From MGNI01 sp964353875 (lineage in GTDB: Bacteria > Chloroflexota > Anaerolineae > Anaerolineales > E44-bin32): a DNA stretch of 35,672 nucleotides. The notes beneath the pieces are model-generated. The model saw only the letters and a program-made list of their open reading frames with translations. It did no database searches and was not told where the DNA came from. A program made the position numbers and the translations under genes. The DNA is taken from contig CAYGXU010000022.1 in the NCBI GenBank assembly GCA_964353875.1, positions 1 to 35,672 of the forward strand, in the 5' to 3' direction. This document shows, piece after piece, positions 25,185 through 33,502 of the stretch (position 1 is its first letter; each line of letters starts with the position of its first letter).

Positions 25185-26178
25185 GGCGTGTTCCTCCGAT
25201 CTCTACCCATTGGCCCAGTTGTTGTCTGACAGCCTTTTGATAAACATGGTGGGCAGCTGCTATATCCTCGATGGCCAGCCCTAAGGATTTGAATAAGGTG
25301 ATCTCTTCCTCTGATTTGCGTCCGTCTTTCTTCCCGATGAGCAATTCCCCAATCTCACCCAAAATATGTTCATCGCCAATGGCGCCTTCCTTCTTGGGGA
25401 TTAGAAAGTCGCCGGCTTCATTGAGAGTCGATTCGCGCCGGTCAACGAACAACTTAGAGAGAAGGACGGCTTGCGTGTCGAGCTCGCGGCTGAAGGGCAC
25501 ACTCGATCCGACGGCGTTGATGTGTGTACCAGCAGAGAGCCATTCCCCGCGAAGCACAGGTTCACGTGCAGAGGTGGTTGTACAGATCAAATCAGCCTCC
25601 CGCACGGCTGCTTCGGCTGAAGGCATCACCTCGATTTTTTTGCCACGTTTGCGCGATTCGCTCTCCGAGAAATGCTGATCAGCCTGTGGATCATTGCTCC
25701 AAACCCTCACCCTTTCGATCCCTCGCACCTGGAGCATCGCCTCTAGGTGCCCTCGAGCCTGGGTCCCTGTGCCTAGAATGGCAAGATCATTGGCTTCGCC
25801 TCGAGAAAGGAGGCGCGTTGCCACCGCGCTCACTGCACCCGTGCGGATGGCTGTGATGGCGGTTGCATCGACGATGGCCAACAGACGGCCATGGGATGTC
25901 TCGAAGAGCGTGATAACTCCTTGATGCGTGTCGTATTCGGTACCGTAATTCTTTAAAAAGAAGCTGATGACCTTAAGTCCCATGACATTAAGATGTCCCA
26001 GGTAAGCCGGCATCATGGCCATACCGTCATTACGTTCGGGCAGCATAAGGACAGGACGAAGCGGCAGGACGGCTTCCCCCCGCGCCAACGCTGCCAGGGC
26101 GTCCGCCATGACTGCAATGCATTCCTGCATTGGAAGGAGCGCATAAACCTCGCTTTGATTTATGACCAATACTTGCAC
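25171..26178 (-). CDS. Ornithine cyclodeaminase / mu-crystallin family protein (possibly EutC-like)
   Basis: 335 residues with a GTG start, supported by GAGG 6 bases upstream. Family marks are the N-terminal dimerisation region, GLKVISFFLKNYGTEYDTHQG, the ATAITAIRTGAVSAVATRLLSR segment and the Rossmann loop ILGTGTQARGHLEAM, with NAVGSSVPFSRELD later. The family includes ornithine cyclodeaminase, alanine dehydrogenase, ketimine reductase and EutC. It lies between fchA and the threonine-dehydratase-like gene, tightly spaced (9 and -14 bases), so it is co-expressed with histidine catabolism. Ornithine or a ketimine from another amino acid is the likely substrate; none can be chosen. Confidence 0.85.
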   Translation of the reverse strand: MQVLVINQSEVYALLPMQECIAVMADALAALARGEAVLPLRPVLMLPERNDGMAMMPAYLGHLNVMGLKVISFFLKNYGTEYDTHQGVITLFETSHGRLLAIVDATAITAIRTGAVSAVATRLLSRGEANDLAILGTGTQARGHLEAMLQVRGIERVRVWSNDPQADQHFSESESRKRGKKIEVMPSAEAAVREADLICTTTSAREPVLRGEWLSAGTHINAVGSSVPFSRELDTQAVLLSKLFVDRRESTLNEAGDFLIPKKEGAIGDEHILGEIGELLIGKKDGRKSEEEITLFKSLGLAIEDIAAAHHVYQKAVRQQLGQWVEIGGTRHEGT

Positions 26179-26187
26179 GAACAGCCT

Positions 26188-26784
26188 CTAGCTTTGGTTT
26201 TCTTTCTGATGCTGATCCATTGCCTCTAAGAGTGCGTTCAGGCGTTTCGTGATTTCCGCGTTAATTTGTGCGTCTTTAATCGATGGCAGGTTGTTCTTGA
26301 CATTGGAGATGCAACCCAGCATCCCGGCATGAGCCAGATGTTGTGCACATTCCAGGTCCGAGATCAGGTTGGGATTGCAATGTCCACCTAATCGATGCGC
26401 CAATTTGTACGTTTGTCTACACCGCTCGGCGTTTGTCAAAGGCGTACGCGTTGCCTGGATCCAGGCCTGTTGGATGGCCTCCTTGCGAGCGGTTTTTTCA
26501 CTTTCGCTCCCATTGGGGAGACGATAAGCTTCACGGATTCGACCAAAGGCCTGCGAATCTTGGCGGCCACCGGCAAATAATGCTTTGGCGAGGGATTCCG
26601 CTTCCTGAACGATCCTGCTGTAAAAAACTTCGTCTTCCATCCCTTCTTTTCCAATTGACAAACGCGCCGCCATGGCAACCAGCGCAGCAGCCATTGCCCC
26701 GGCGATGGCAGAAGCCGTGCCACCGCCGGTTGAGGTGTCCGTGGAGTCTAAGACCTTTAGAAAGGCTTGTAAATTCTCGTCCAT
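26188..26784 (-). CDS. fchA: Formimidoyltetrahydrofolate cyclodeaminase
   Basis: 198 residues with AAAGGA before the ATG. The enzyme converts 5-formimino-THF to 5,10-methenyl-THF and ammonia, completing entry of the histidine imidazole carbon into the folate pool. Landmarks are the STDTSTGGGTASAIAGAMAAAL N-terminal helix, VAMAARLSIGK, FGRIREAYRLP, and ISDLECAQHLAHAGMLGCISNVKNNLPSI near the C-terminus. Length is right for the stand-alone enzyme. It is separated from ftcD by two PLP/NAD enzymes but shares the strand and operon. The gene precedes the OCD-like gene by 9 bases. Confidence 0.9.
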   Translation of the reverse strand: MDENLQAFLKVLDSTDTSTGGGTASAIAGAMAAALVAMAARLSIGKEGMEDEVFYSRIVQEAESLAKALFAGGRQDSQAFGRIREAYRLPNGSESEKTARKEAIQQAWIQATRTPLTNAERCRQTYKLAHRLGGHCNPNLISDLECAQHLAHAGMLGCISNVKNNLPSIKDAQINAEITKRLNALLEAMDQHQKENQS

Positions 26785-26980
26785 CAGTATCCTTTCTTTT
26801 TATCTTGCTGTATGGAAAGCAGACGAGAAACTGGGGAATCAGATCTGTGGGAATTTTCGTGTTTCCTAATGTCCACCTTTTGCAGTCTATAGTCCATTCA
26901 ATCTCGATCTATGTTCTTATTCGTTCGATCGGTGGATTTCAATGCTGATAGGATTCGTGAAGTTCAATGATGCAACGAAC

Positions 26981-27715
26981 TCATGGGCTGTCAATTTGCA
27001 CTCCCAAAGAGTAGCGGAAAAGGAATATCCCCCGGTACCAAACCGCAGGACGAGCGGGAGCGGTATAGGTCATCCGCTCGATCACCACAGCGGCAGTACC
27101 AGGGTCGGTACGCAGCATTTGTGCCTCCTCCTGGTCGAGAATGTGGGCTTCTACAGCAATCTCAGCCCTTAGCAGAGGAAGCTCGGAGTATTCGACCAGT
27201 AAGTCATGGACAGATTGACCGGTCAGATCTTCCTCGATGATCTGGGGGCATAAGGATTCGGGTAAATAGCGCGTTGTATGCGCGATCGGGCGTCCATCCA
27301 GAAGTTGCAGCCTGGCGATGTGGATGAGTGCATCACCGAGCGAAAGCTTGAGTTTATCCGCGATCCACATAGGAGCGGGGATGATCTCTTGCGCCAATAC
27401 TTGGTAGGTCAGCTCACCTTCGATCGGTTGGGGCGGGATACGGTTGTCAGCGAAGCGGAAGGGGATGGCGTTCGGATGAGAGGTACGGACGAAAGATCCA
27501 ATCCCATGTTCGATGCGGATCAGGCGTTCTTCATCGAGTTGTTCGAGCGCTTTGCGCACCGTCCCTCGGCTGAGGGCGTAGGTGTGACAAAGCTCATCCT
27601 CGGTTGGGAGTTGTGCTCCTTCAGCAAGTTCGCTCGAGAGGATTTGGTTACGCAAAAGGTTGGTGAGTTGTCGATATTTCGGAATTGATCCGGCGATGAT
27701 GTTTTTGTTGTACAT
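26981..27715 (-). CDS. hutC: GntR-family transcriptional regulator, HutC subfamily
   Basis: 244 residues. An N-terminal winged helix (about 12-75; KYRQLTNLLRNQIL, LPTEDELCHTYALSRGTVRKALEQL) is followed by a UTRA effector-binding domain (about 95-240), the HutC layout. HutC repressors bind urocanate or a related intermediate and release the hut genes. The ATG lies in the middle of a TGTA-N2-TACA palindrome and has no SD; a TATAGT 4 bases upstream could be the -10 of a leaderless transcript. It sits between hutH and fchA. The name is by subfamily and context; effector not shown. Confidence 0.82.
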   Translation of the reverse strand: MYNKNIIAGSIPKYRQLTNLLRNQILSSELAEGAQLPTEDELCHTYALSRGTVRKALEQLDEERLIRIEHGIGSFVRTSHPNAIPFRFADNRIPPQPIEGELTYQVLAQEIIPAPMWIADKLKLSLGDALIHIARLQLLDGRPIAHTTRYLPESLCPQIIEEDLTGQSVHDLLVEYSELPLLRAEIAVEAHILDQEEAQMLRTDPGTAAVVIERMTYTAPARPAVWYRGIFLFRYSLGVQIDSP

Positions 27716-27720
27716 ACAAC
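27707..27720. promoter_or_regulatory. Putative HutC-type operator over the regulator's start codon
   Basis: GTTGTA-CA-TACAAC: exact 6-base arms around CA, containing TGTA-N2-TACA, the pattern described for HutC sites. Its centre is the regulator's ATG (27713-27715 in reverse). Binding here would block transcription start or elongation of the regulator gene, i.e. autoregulation. On the minus strand the bases just upstream show short repeats of TAGTC/TAGTT at 8-base steps. Confidence 0.65.
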
Positions 27721-27886
27721 TATATGACTATTCGACTAGTTGAATTTTACACGAAAAGGGGCCACAAGTAAAGGATTTTATAGACGAAAGCCAATCGATG
27801 GGGGTTGAATCAGCAGGTCCCTGAGCCTCGAAAGCCGAGTCGATCATTCCAATAGGGTTACACCGGAACAATCGGAGCAATAAGCT

Positions 27887-29470
27887 TCATTCCCGACCCC
27901 ACTGCGGACCAAGCACCTCTCCTACCGCCTCGGCGACCTCTCCGCAGCGGATCAGCTCGGCAATCGCCTCTATGTCGGGAGCCAAAGCTCGATCGTGTTC
28001 AAGGAACTTCACCCGCGAGCGGATCTTCTTGAAAGCCGCGGCGGTGCCGGGAGCCAGCCGAGCGGGACCATCGGGTCTGAGATCGATCCCCTGCGCAGCA
28101 GTCATCATTTCGATGGCCAGGATGTTGCGCACATTTTCGGCGATCTCCATCGCGTGGCGCGCAGCGTTGGCGCCCATGCTGACAAAGTCCTCTTGGTTGC
28201 CGCTGGAAGGGATTGAATCGACGCTATCCGGATGGGCGAGGGTTTTATTGTCGGAGACCAGGGCGGCGGCAGTATATTGAGGCATCATTAATCCGGTGTT
28301 TAAGCCAGGCGAGGGAACCAACATTGAAGGTAAACCGTCGCTCAATTCCTTGGTGAGGAGGCGGAAGGTGCGCCGTTCGGAGATGTTGCCCACACCAGCC
28401 AATGCAATGCCCAGGATATCCAGCCACATCGCTAAACCTTCACCATGGAAGTTCCCTCCCGATAGGACTTTCCCATCTGGGCTGTCTGGCAGGTCTAAGA
28501 AGATGAGAGGATTGTCGGTGGCGGCGTTGATCGCGGCGCTTACACGTTCACGCACGAAGGAGAAGATATCCCGCACTGGTCCCACAACTTGCGCGATGCA
28601 CCTCAAGCTATAAGCATCTTGAATGCGTTCGGGGGCTGAATCGATCAGCCGACTTCCCTGTAATAATCTGCGGATATTGGCGGCCGTCTGGACCTGTCCG
28701 GGCTGGTTATTGACCTGGTGCAGAGCTGGATGGAAAGCAGCGGATAATCCCATCAGCGCTTCAAGGCTCAGCGCGGCTGCGATCTCCGCCTGCTGAATCA
28801 ATTTCTCGCCGTCTGCAAGAGTCAACGCAGCTCCTGCCGCCATACACGAAGTCCCATTCGTCAGCGCCAGACCCTCCTTGGCGTCAAGGATCAGCCTGGG
28901 GATGCCCGCATGCGCCATCGCCTCTGACCCGCTGAGCAACTCCCCGTCAAACCATGCCTGTCCGCTGTAATCCTCCCCCTCTTCGATCAGATCCTTCGAG
29001 AAAACCACGGTCATGTGGGCAAGGGGAGCCAGATCCCCACTGGCGCCAAGAGAACCTTTACTTGGGACGAACGGGGTAATGCCAGCGTTGAGCATGTCGA
29101 TGAGCGTTTGAACGATGACAGGACGCGTTCCGGAGAAGCCTTTCACCAGGGCATTGGCGCGAATGAGCATCATCGCCCGAATAACATCCTGGGGGAGGGG
29201 AGATCCAACGCCGACTACACAGGCCAGGGTGACATAGCGGGAGAGGAGTCTGGTTTGTTCAGGGGCGATCGATTGATTGGCAAGCGGGCCGAAACCGGTG
29301 TTCACCCCATATAAAATGTCCTTGCCTCGTTGAATGGTCTTTTCTACCCAATCCCGACTGGCATGCATGCGCACTCGAACCGCTTCGGAGAGGCTAGCGA
29401 CCTCCACTCGATCGCGGGCAACCGCAACGACGTCTTCAATCGTGAGGGATTCGCCATCCAGCTCTACCAT
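27887..29470 (-). CDS. hutH: Histidine ammonia-lyase (HutH), variant active site
   Basis: 527 residues from the ATG at 29470, which has GAGG 6 bases before it; an upstream in-frame ATG at 29485 has no SD. The enzyme deaminates histidine to urocanate with a self-made MIO cofactor from Ala143-Ser144-Gly145 (GSLGASGDLAPLAHM). Other conserved parts are YGVNTGFG, LTNGT, QDAYSLRC, SGGNFHGE, ISERR, HPDSVDSIPSSGNQED and TAAQGIDLR. The His of the LSHAAG motif (His83 in the Pseudomonas enzyme, which contacts the substrate) is Cys84 here (LACVVG), and EDHVSM reads EDFVSM. It heads the hut cluster and has its own promoter candidate. Another aromatic amino acid lyase is less likely, given hutU, hutI and ftcD. 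Confidence 0.87.
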   Translation of the reverse strand: MVELDGESLTIEDVVAVARDRVEVASLSEAVRVRMHASRDWVEKTIQRGKDILYGVNTGFGPLANQSIAPEQTRLLSRYVTLACVVGVGSPLPQDVIRAMMLIRANALVKGFSGTRPVIVQTLIDMLNAGITPFVPSKGSLGASGDLAPLAHMTVVFSKDLIEEGEDYSGQAWFDGELLSGSEAMAHAGIPRLILDAKEGLALTNGTSCMAAGAALTLADGEKLIQQAEIAAALSLEALMGLSAAFHPALHQVNNQPGQVQTAANIRRLLQGSRLIDSAPERIQDAYSLRCIAQVVGPVRDIFSFVRERVSAAINAATDNPLIFLDLPDSPDGKVLSGGNFHGEGLAMWLDILGIALAGVGNISERRTFRLLTKELSDGLPSMLVPSPGLNTGLMMPQYTAAALVSDNKTLAHPDSVDSIPSSGNQEDFVSMGANAARHAMEIAENVRNILAIEMMTAAQGIDLRPDGPARLAPGTAAAFKKIRSRVKFLEHDRALAPDIEAIAELIRCGEVAEAVGEVLGPQWGRE

Positions 29471-29504
29471 CTTCTGCCTCGTCATGTCTTGTGAGATGTT
29501 GCAA

Positions 29505-29510
29505 ATTATA
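29505..29510 (-). promoter_or_regulatory. Candidate -10 box for hutH
   Basis: A perfect TATAAT on the minus strand 34 bases upstream of the hutH ATG. The -35 region is not a good match (GCTTGGCTTTA precedes it), so only the -10 is claimed. Confidence 0.45.
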
Positions 29511-29685
29511 TCCTTTATAAAGCCAAGCTTAGCCTGATTTAGATTAGTTGCAGGGTTTCGAAATTTCTCGAAAGAGGAAAGATGGCTTTGTCAAGAACTC
29601 CATATTCACTACGGACATAAATTCGGACATATAACTGCTTTGCTCGTGTTCTGTGTATCAATATCCGGAATTCACCATAGAAATC

Positions 29686-29787
29686 GTCATTTTGAGGCGC
29701 GAAGCGCCGAAGAATCCCTGGAAGGATGCCTTTATTCGCTTCATCATAGGGATTCTTCGCCTCCGCGTTGCTCCAGCTTAGGATGAC
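29686..29787. repeat. Dispersed imperfect inverted repeat, about 100 bases
   Basis: The ends GTCATTTTGAGG and CTTAGGATGAC pair imperfectly, and GAAGAATCCC (from 29709) pairs with GGGATTCTTC (from 29749) further in. The layout, with a GGCGCGAAGCGCC core on the left arm, is that of small non-coding repeats often found many times in environmental genomes and often mis-called as short proteins. Only one copy is in the window. Confidence 0.65.
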
Positions 29788-29972
29788 AATAGTGCAAATC
29801 ATTGCAACGATCAACAATGTCCGAACTTGCGTCTGAACTTCACTTCCATAAAGCTTCTGCTTGGTAAGCTATTCAAGGGAATATTTGCTGGGGAGGAGTA
29901 TTTTCGATGGAATGTGAGGATTATTTGAACCTGAAAATCCGCTGTTATTTCAACATTTCGTTTACAAGATTG

Positions 29973-29999
29973 AAAACGCCCTGCTGTAAAGGGCAGGGC
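29973..29999 (-). terminator. Intrinsic terminator of the alpha/beta hydrolase gene
   Basis: Read on the minus strand: GCCCTGC, an 8-base loop, GCAGGGC, then GTTTTC. It lies 47 bases after the hydrolase stop. Stem is 7 pairs, all but one G-C. Confidence 0.65.
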
Positions 30000-30045
30000 A
30001 GTTGAATCTTGTCCAATGGCAATAATCGACCCGCTTGAGAATGGA

Positions 30046-31023
30046 TTATTGCGCTAGCAGGTTTCCATTCAGAGTGGGCGAGGAGGGCAGCCTAGTTCGG
30101 CTATTCCCCCAATTTTCATGAGCCACATAAACAGGAGTGCGCAAAGCATCATCAAAAAAGACGATGATATTTTGCATGAGGATATCCAATCCCGGTGAAC
30201 GCACGCCTTCATGGCTGGCGCCCTCCACTAACCAGAATGCCTTCGGCTCTTGCGCGGCATTGAAGAGACGTATCGCTTGCGCCTGGGTGATTCTCCGGTC
30301 TTCCGCCCCATGCAGGATGAGCAGAGATCGGGGAGCAATTTGTGCGATCACGTCTTCAGCCCGGACCTGATTGCGAGTGAAGCCTTTCCGAAATTCTGAG
30401 AAACGCATCGACAGATCCAGCAATGGCTTGGGGATGATTAAGGGTCGGCTGGTTTCCCAGACCTCCTCCATACTGGCAAAGGGGGCTGCCGCGACAACCG
30501 CGCTGATGTGTGGATTGCGGGCCGCACTAATAATGATCGAAACCGCGCCGGCGGAATGGCCGATGGCTCCGATTCGACGGATGCCTCGTTCTTCGTAGAG
30601 GTAGCGCACCGCCGCATCGACATCTTCGCTTTCCAAGGCGCCGTAGGTGAAGCCAAAGGGGTTGCCGTCGCTGAGCCCATGACCGCGGTAACTGAAGAGC
30701 AACACATGGTAACCGGCGTTATGCAGAGGACGGACCAAAGAAATGCCCGAACGCAGATCATGGGATGTGGCGGGCGCATAAAGGATTGCAGGCGCCTCCT
30801 GACCATCGGCAGGGAAAAACCAGCCGCGCAGGGTCAACCCGTCAGAGGTCGGGAAGGCAACCGCTTCATACGGGATGCCTAACTCTTGGATTGCTCGGGT
30901 TGAATTCTTGGGGAAATAAGGAGCCTTCGTGGCGATTAATTCGCCTAGCATCGACCCGCCGATTGAAAATACCGAGAGACCAATGAATACACTTGAGATG
31001 ATCTTTAACCCATCTAGAGCCAT
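30046..31023 (-). CDS. Alpha/beta hydrolase with N-terminal membrane anchor
   Basis: 325 residues with GGAAGGA before the ATG. An N-terminal hydrophobic helix (IISSVFIGLSVFSIGG) likely anchors it. The rest is an alpha/beta-hydrolase fold like the BAAT/abhydrolase group: oxyanion segment YAPATSHDLRSG, SYRGHGLSDG, the nucleophile elbow GHSAG (Ser), Asp in LHGAEDRRI and His in GASHEGV. The catalytic triad is therefore complete. Esterase or peptidase activity is expected; the substrate is unknown. It is monocistronic: a terminator follows and about 600 bases precede it. No functional link with its neighbours is apparent. Confidence 0.87.
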   Translation of the reverse strand: MALDGLKIISSVFIGLSVFSIGGSMLGELIATKAPYFPKNSTRAIQELGIPYEAVAFPTSDGLTLRGWFFPADGQEAPAILYAPATSHDLRSGISLVRPLHNAGYHVLLFSYRGHGLSDGNPFGFTYGALESEDVDAAVRYLYEERGIRRIGAIGHSAGAVSIIISAARNPHISAVVAAAPFASMEEVWETSRPLIIPKPLLDLSMRFSEFRKGFTRNQVRAEDVIAQIAPRSLLILHGAEDRRITQAQAIRLFNAAQEPKAFWLVEGASHEGVRSPGLDILMQNIIVFFDDALRTPVYVAHENWGNSRTRLPSSPTLNGNLLAQ

Positions 31024-31619
31024 ACCATCCTTCCAAGAACATGATTACCGTTGCCAAATCACCAAAGGAGCAGAAAGGTACCAAGACACTCTCCCATGTA
31101 TAACGACATCGGTTTGATTGGAGCGTAGGATGTGGAGCATGATCCACAACCAGGGCGACAGTTTACCAAAATCTTTACTGTTTGAGCAAGGGCATTTGAC
31201 GATTATTTATGAAACATTAAGCTTTCGAAGCCAAATAAAAACAGGCACTTAACCACTGCCTGTCTGTTGGAACCAGCCCAATGGCGGAACAGAGAGTGTC
31301 AGAAGTTTTCCTCATAAAGATGTCAACTTTGGCGCGATCCGATAGACAAAGGATCATTGCGGGTGTGAAGGCTGCAAATCCGATGATGCAAAGAGTTTGT
31401 TGTCCTGTCAGGCTGGCGGATAAATTGGGATTGTAGGGCTATTCATTTCGCTGGCTGAGGGCTGGAGTAGGGGATGAGGGCACATTTCTGAGAGCGCTCG
31501 AGGAAAAATATGAGGATCAAGGGGATGCTCATATCGATTAGACGATTCGGCAATCCCCATCGGAATTATTCGCTTTCCATCCTCTTGTCTAACTTATGCC
31601 CAAACAATCCGTCTATCAG
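31024..31619. other. Intergenic region, no gene seen
   Basis: 596 bases. It contains the terminator at 31233-31263. The part from 31264 to 31619 (after the trkA stop, before the terminator) shows no ORF of note, no tRNA-like fold and no repeat that I can recognise. Confidence 0.55.
31233..31263 (-). terminator. Intrinsic terminator downstream of the TrkA/permease operon
   Basis: On the minus strand: ACAGGCA, a 9-base loop, TGCCTGT, then TTTTATTT. The stem is exact with a good T tract. It lies 357 bases beyond the trkA stop, leaving a long 3' untranslated stretch. Confidence 0.8.
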
Positions 31620-32279
31620 CTATCCGTTCAAGATGCGTTGAATGGTTTCCTGGCTGGCTTGAGAGGTTACAGCGATCACCTGATCGCCAGGCTCTAACAT
31701 CGTGTCGCCATAGGGAATGATGGCCTGCTTCCCGTCTCGGATGATGAGCGGGATGATGCCATCGTCCGGGATGCCCAATTCGCGTAACGGACGATTGAGA
31801 GCAGGCGAGTCCAGCGGGACCTCCAGTTCAATGAAGCTCACTCCCACGTTGCGAAGCGTCAACAGATGAACCAGCGATTGGGATGGGATGACAGTTTCGA
31901 TTTGAGAGAGGATCAAATCGGTACTGGATACGGCCACATCGATGCCCAGTTCACGGAAGATATGCTCGTTCTTGGGATTATTAATGCGCGCGATCGTGCG
32001 GCGGACATTGAACTTGCTCTTGGCCACCTGGCAGACCACCAGATTGTCCTCGTCATCGCCGGTCACGGCTACAACCACCTCAGCCCGTTCCATCCCTGCT
32101 TGTGCCAGGAGTGAACCTTCGCAGCCATCACCTTGCAGGACGGAAACCCCCAATTCGTCCATCAGAGCTGCACATTTAGAGGCGTCCTTTTCGATCACGA
32201 GCACCTCGTGCCTTCCCTCGAGTAGCGACTTCGACAGATAATATCCGACTTTTCCTCCACCGACAACGATTATGTACAT
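31620..32279 (-). CDS. TrkA-family K+ regulatory protein (RCK: TrkA-N + TrkA-C)
   Basis: 219 residues, GGAGG before the ATG. The N-terminal Rossmann domain (1-120) has GGGKVG and the acidic end of beta 2 (IEKD) for NAD(H) or ATP, plus VLQGDGCEGSLLAQAG. The C-terminal RCK-C/TrkA-C domain (about 137-217) ends in the typical LEPGDQVIAVTSQ. Such proteins form rings gating K+ channels and transporters (TrkH, KtrB), and RCK-C domains can bind c-di-AMP. There is no TrkH or KtrB gene here; the operon begins with an APC permease instead. Starts 16 bases after the single-domain TrkA-N gene. Confidence 0.9.
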   Translation of the reverse strand: MYIIVVGGGKVGYYLSKSLLEGRHEVLVIEKDASKCAALMDELGVSVLQGDGCEGSLLAQAGMERAEVVVAVTGDDEDNLVVCQVAKSKFNVRRTIARINNPKNEHIFRELGIDVAVSSTDLILSQIETVIPSQSLVHLLTLRNVGVSFIELEVPLDSPALNRPLRELGIPDDGIIPLIIRDGKQAIIPYGDTMLEPGDQVIAVTSQASQETIQRILNG

Positions 32280-32295
32280 CTTCTCCTCCGCAGGC

Positions 32296-32694
32296 CTAGC
32301 TCTTCAGCATTTCTTGGATCCGAGATGCACCCCAAAGCGTGGGGCAGATCGTCTCCAAGCCCATTTCACGATAGATCTCTTCGCGGTAGGGATCATAGAT
32401 GCGACAGATCACACGCGGAACAGCGAAGATCTCTTTCGCCACCTGGGCTGCCATGACATTGGTATTGTCGCCGTTGGTCACAGCCACGAAAGCGTCTGCC
32501 TTTTCGATGCCGGCGCGCCGGAGGACATCCTCGTCGATCCCCACGCCCATGACAATATCCCCCGTGAATTTTGGACCAAGCCGATCGAAGGATTTTTGCT
32601 CCTTATCAATTACCGTGACTTGATGCCTCTCTGCCGCCATCGATCTTGCCAAATAAGCGCCGACTCGACCACAACCTAGAATCACAATGCGCAT
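32296..32694 (-). CDS. Single-domain TrkA-N (RCK-N) protein
   Basis: 132 residues, AGGAGG before the ATG. It is only the Rossmann half: GCGRVG near the start, the acidic IDKE after beta 2, FTGDIVMGVGIDEDVLRRAGIEKADAFVAVTNGDNTN. It stops where a TrkA-C domain would begin, and no frameshift is seen. Together with the next gene, it makes a split counterpart to the two-repeat TrkA of enterobacteria, so a hetero-oligomeric gating ring is inferred. Confidence 0.88.
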   Translation of the reverse strand: MRIVILGCGRVGAYLARSMAAERHQVTVIDKEQKSFDRLGPKFTGDIVMGVGIDEDVLRRAGIEKADAFVAVTNGDNTNVMAAQVAKEIFAVPRVICRIYDPYREEIYREMGLETICPTLWGASRIQEMLKS

Positions 32695-32726
32695 GTTTCC
32701 TCCTCACACTTCGAACAAGACTCGGA

Positions 32727-33497
32727 TTAAACCCTCGAAGGGACTTTATCCAAGACAACTTCGCATTCAGCCCGCTTGAGCAGCTCATTGGCTGCCCGAC
32801 CTACTCCCTCCATGACGCCCGCACGTTCCGTACTAACGTTCATGACGATGGCATCCACAGCTTCTTCACGCGACATGCGCAGGATCCCACCCCACTCGTT
32901 GCGATCAGGAATGACCTTCATCTGCACCGGCAGGCCATGTTGTTCGACGATCGCGCCGGCTGTATTCAGGATCTCTTCGCCCTTAGCCTGCTCGGCTGCC
33001 ATCGGCGCGTTAAGCGAGAGGGTAAATGGCACCTCAATCACATAAACCAGGATAATCTCCGCCTTTTGGGCCTCCCCCAGTCGACAGGCCAATTCTACTG
33101 CACGGTCTGAAGCCAGTCGATCGCTGACCGGCACCAGGATGCGCTGCAAGGCCGAGACGGATTGACGCGCCTTGACCACTGCATAGGGCAATTGCGGGGG
33201 AACCTTGAACATCCAGCGGAATAGGTTAACCATGAAAACCACGAAGATGGAAGCCAATACGATCCCGATGGGGTTAAGTACAGCCTGATCGGGATTTTCG
33301 TTTACAGGAAGCGGTGGGATGGGTTCTGAGAGCGCCGCGGATGTGTCAGAATTCCTGGGCATCGTTTCGGAAGCCAAGGCTGGGAGAGAGATGGTCCCCA
33401 TTGCGATCGTAAGCATCAATGCCAGGCTGAACTTGAGAAGAGATTTTCTACGATTTAGGAGAGATGCAGGTCGGCATAAATCAATATCTTTCATCAT
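32727..33497 (-). CDS. Membrane-anchored universal stress protein (UspA) domain protein
   Basis: 256 residues from the ATG at 33497 (GAGG 3 bases before it, 6 before a tandem ATG at 33494; an upstream TTG overlaps the previous gene). There is an N-terminal hydrophobic segment (LLKFSLALMLTIAMGTISLPALA), a Pro-rich linker, then a second helix (IGIVLASIFVVFMVNLFRWMF). The UspA domain begins at about residue 115 with RILVPVSDRLASDRAVELACRL. The end (GVMEGVGRAANELLKRAECEVVL) deviates from the G2xG9xG ATP loop, so ATP binding is uncertain. Topology would put the Usp domain in the cytoplasm beside the permease, similar to the C-terminal Usp-like domain of KimA, but as its own chain. Confidence 0.82.
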   Translation of the reverse strand: MMKDIDLCRPASLLNRRKSLLKFSLALMLTIAMGTISLPALASETMPRNSDTSAALSEPIPPLPVNENPDQAVLNPIGIVLASIFVVFMVNLFRWMFKVPPQLPYAVVKARQSVSALQRILVPVSDRLASDRAVELACRLGEAQKAEIILVYVIEVPFTLSLNAPMAAEQAKGEEILNTAGAIVEQHGLPVQMKVIPDRNEWGGILRMSREEAVDAIVMNVSTERAGVMEGVGRAANELLKRAECEVVLDKVPSRV

Positions 33498-33502
33498 ACG
33501 CC

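Larger units (their letters stand above)
29471..30045. other. Intergenic region between hydrolase and hutH
   Basis: 575 bases without a supported gene. It holds the hutH promoter candidate, a dispersed repeat (29686-29787) and the terminator of the hydrolase gene. A 92-codon open frame at 29539-29817 crosses the repeat and lacks an SD and coding character. Confidence 0.6.

Noticed and set aside
24219..26178. Assigning the PLP/cyclodeaminase pair as eutB/eutC with certainty
   Set aside because: Only general family features support it; the other ectoine-use genes are not in the window.
29539..29817. A 92-codon minus-strand frame
   Set aside because: It spans a dispersed inverted repeat, has no SD and no recognisable domain.
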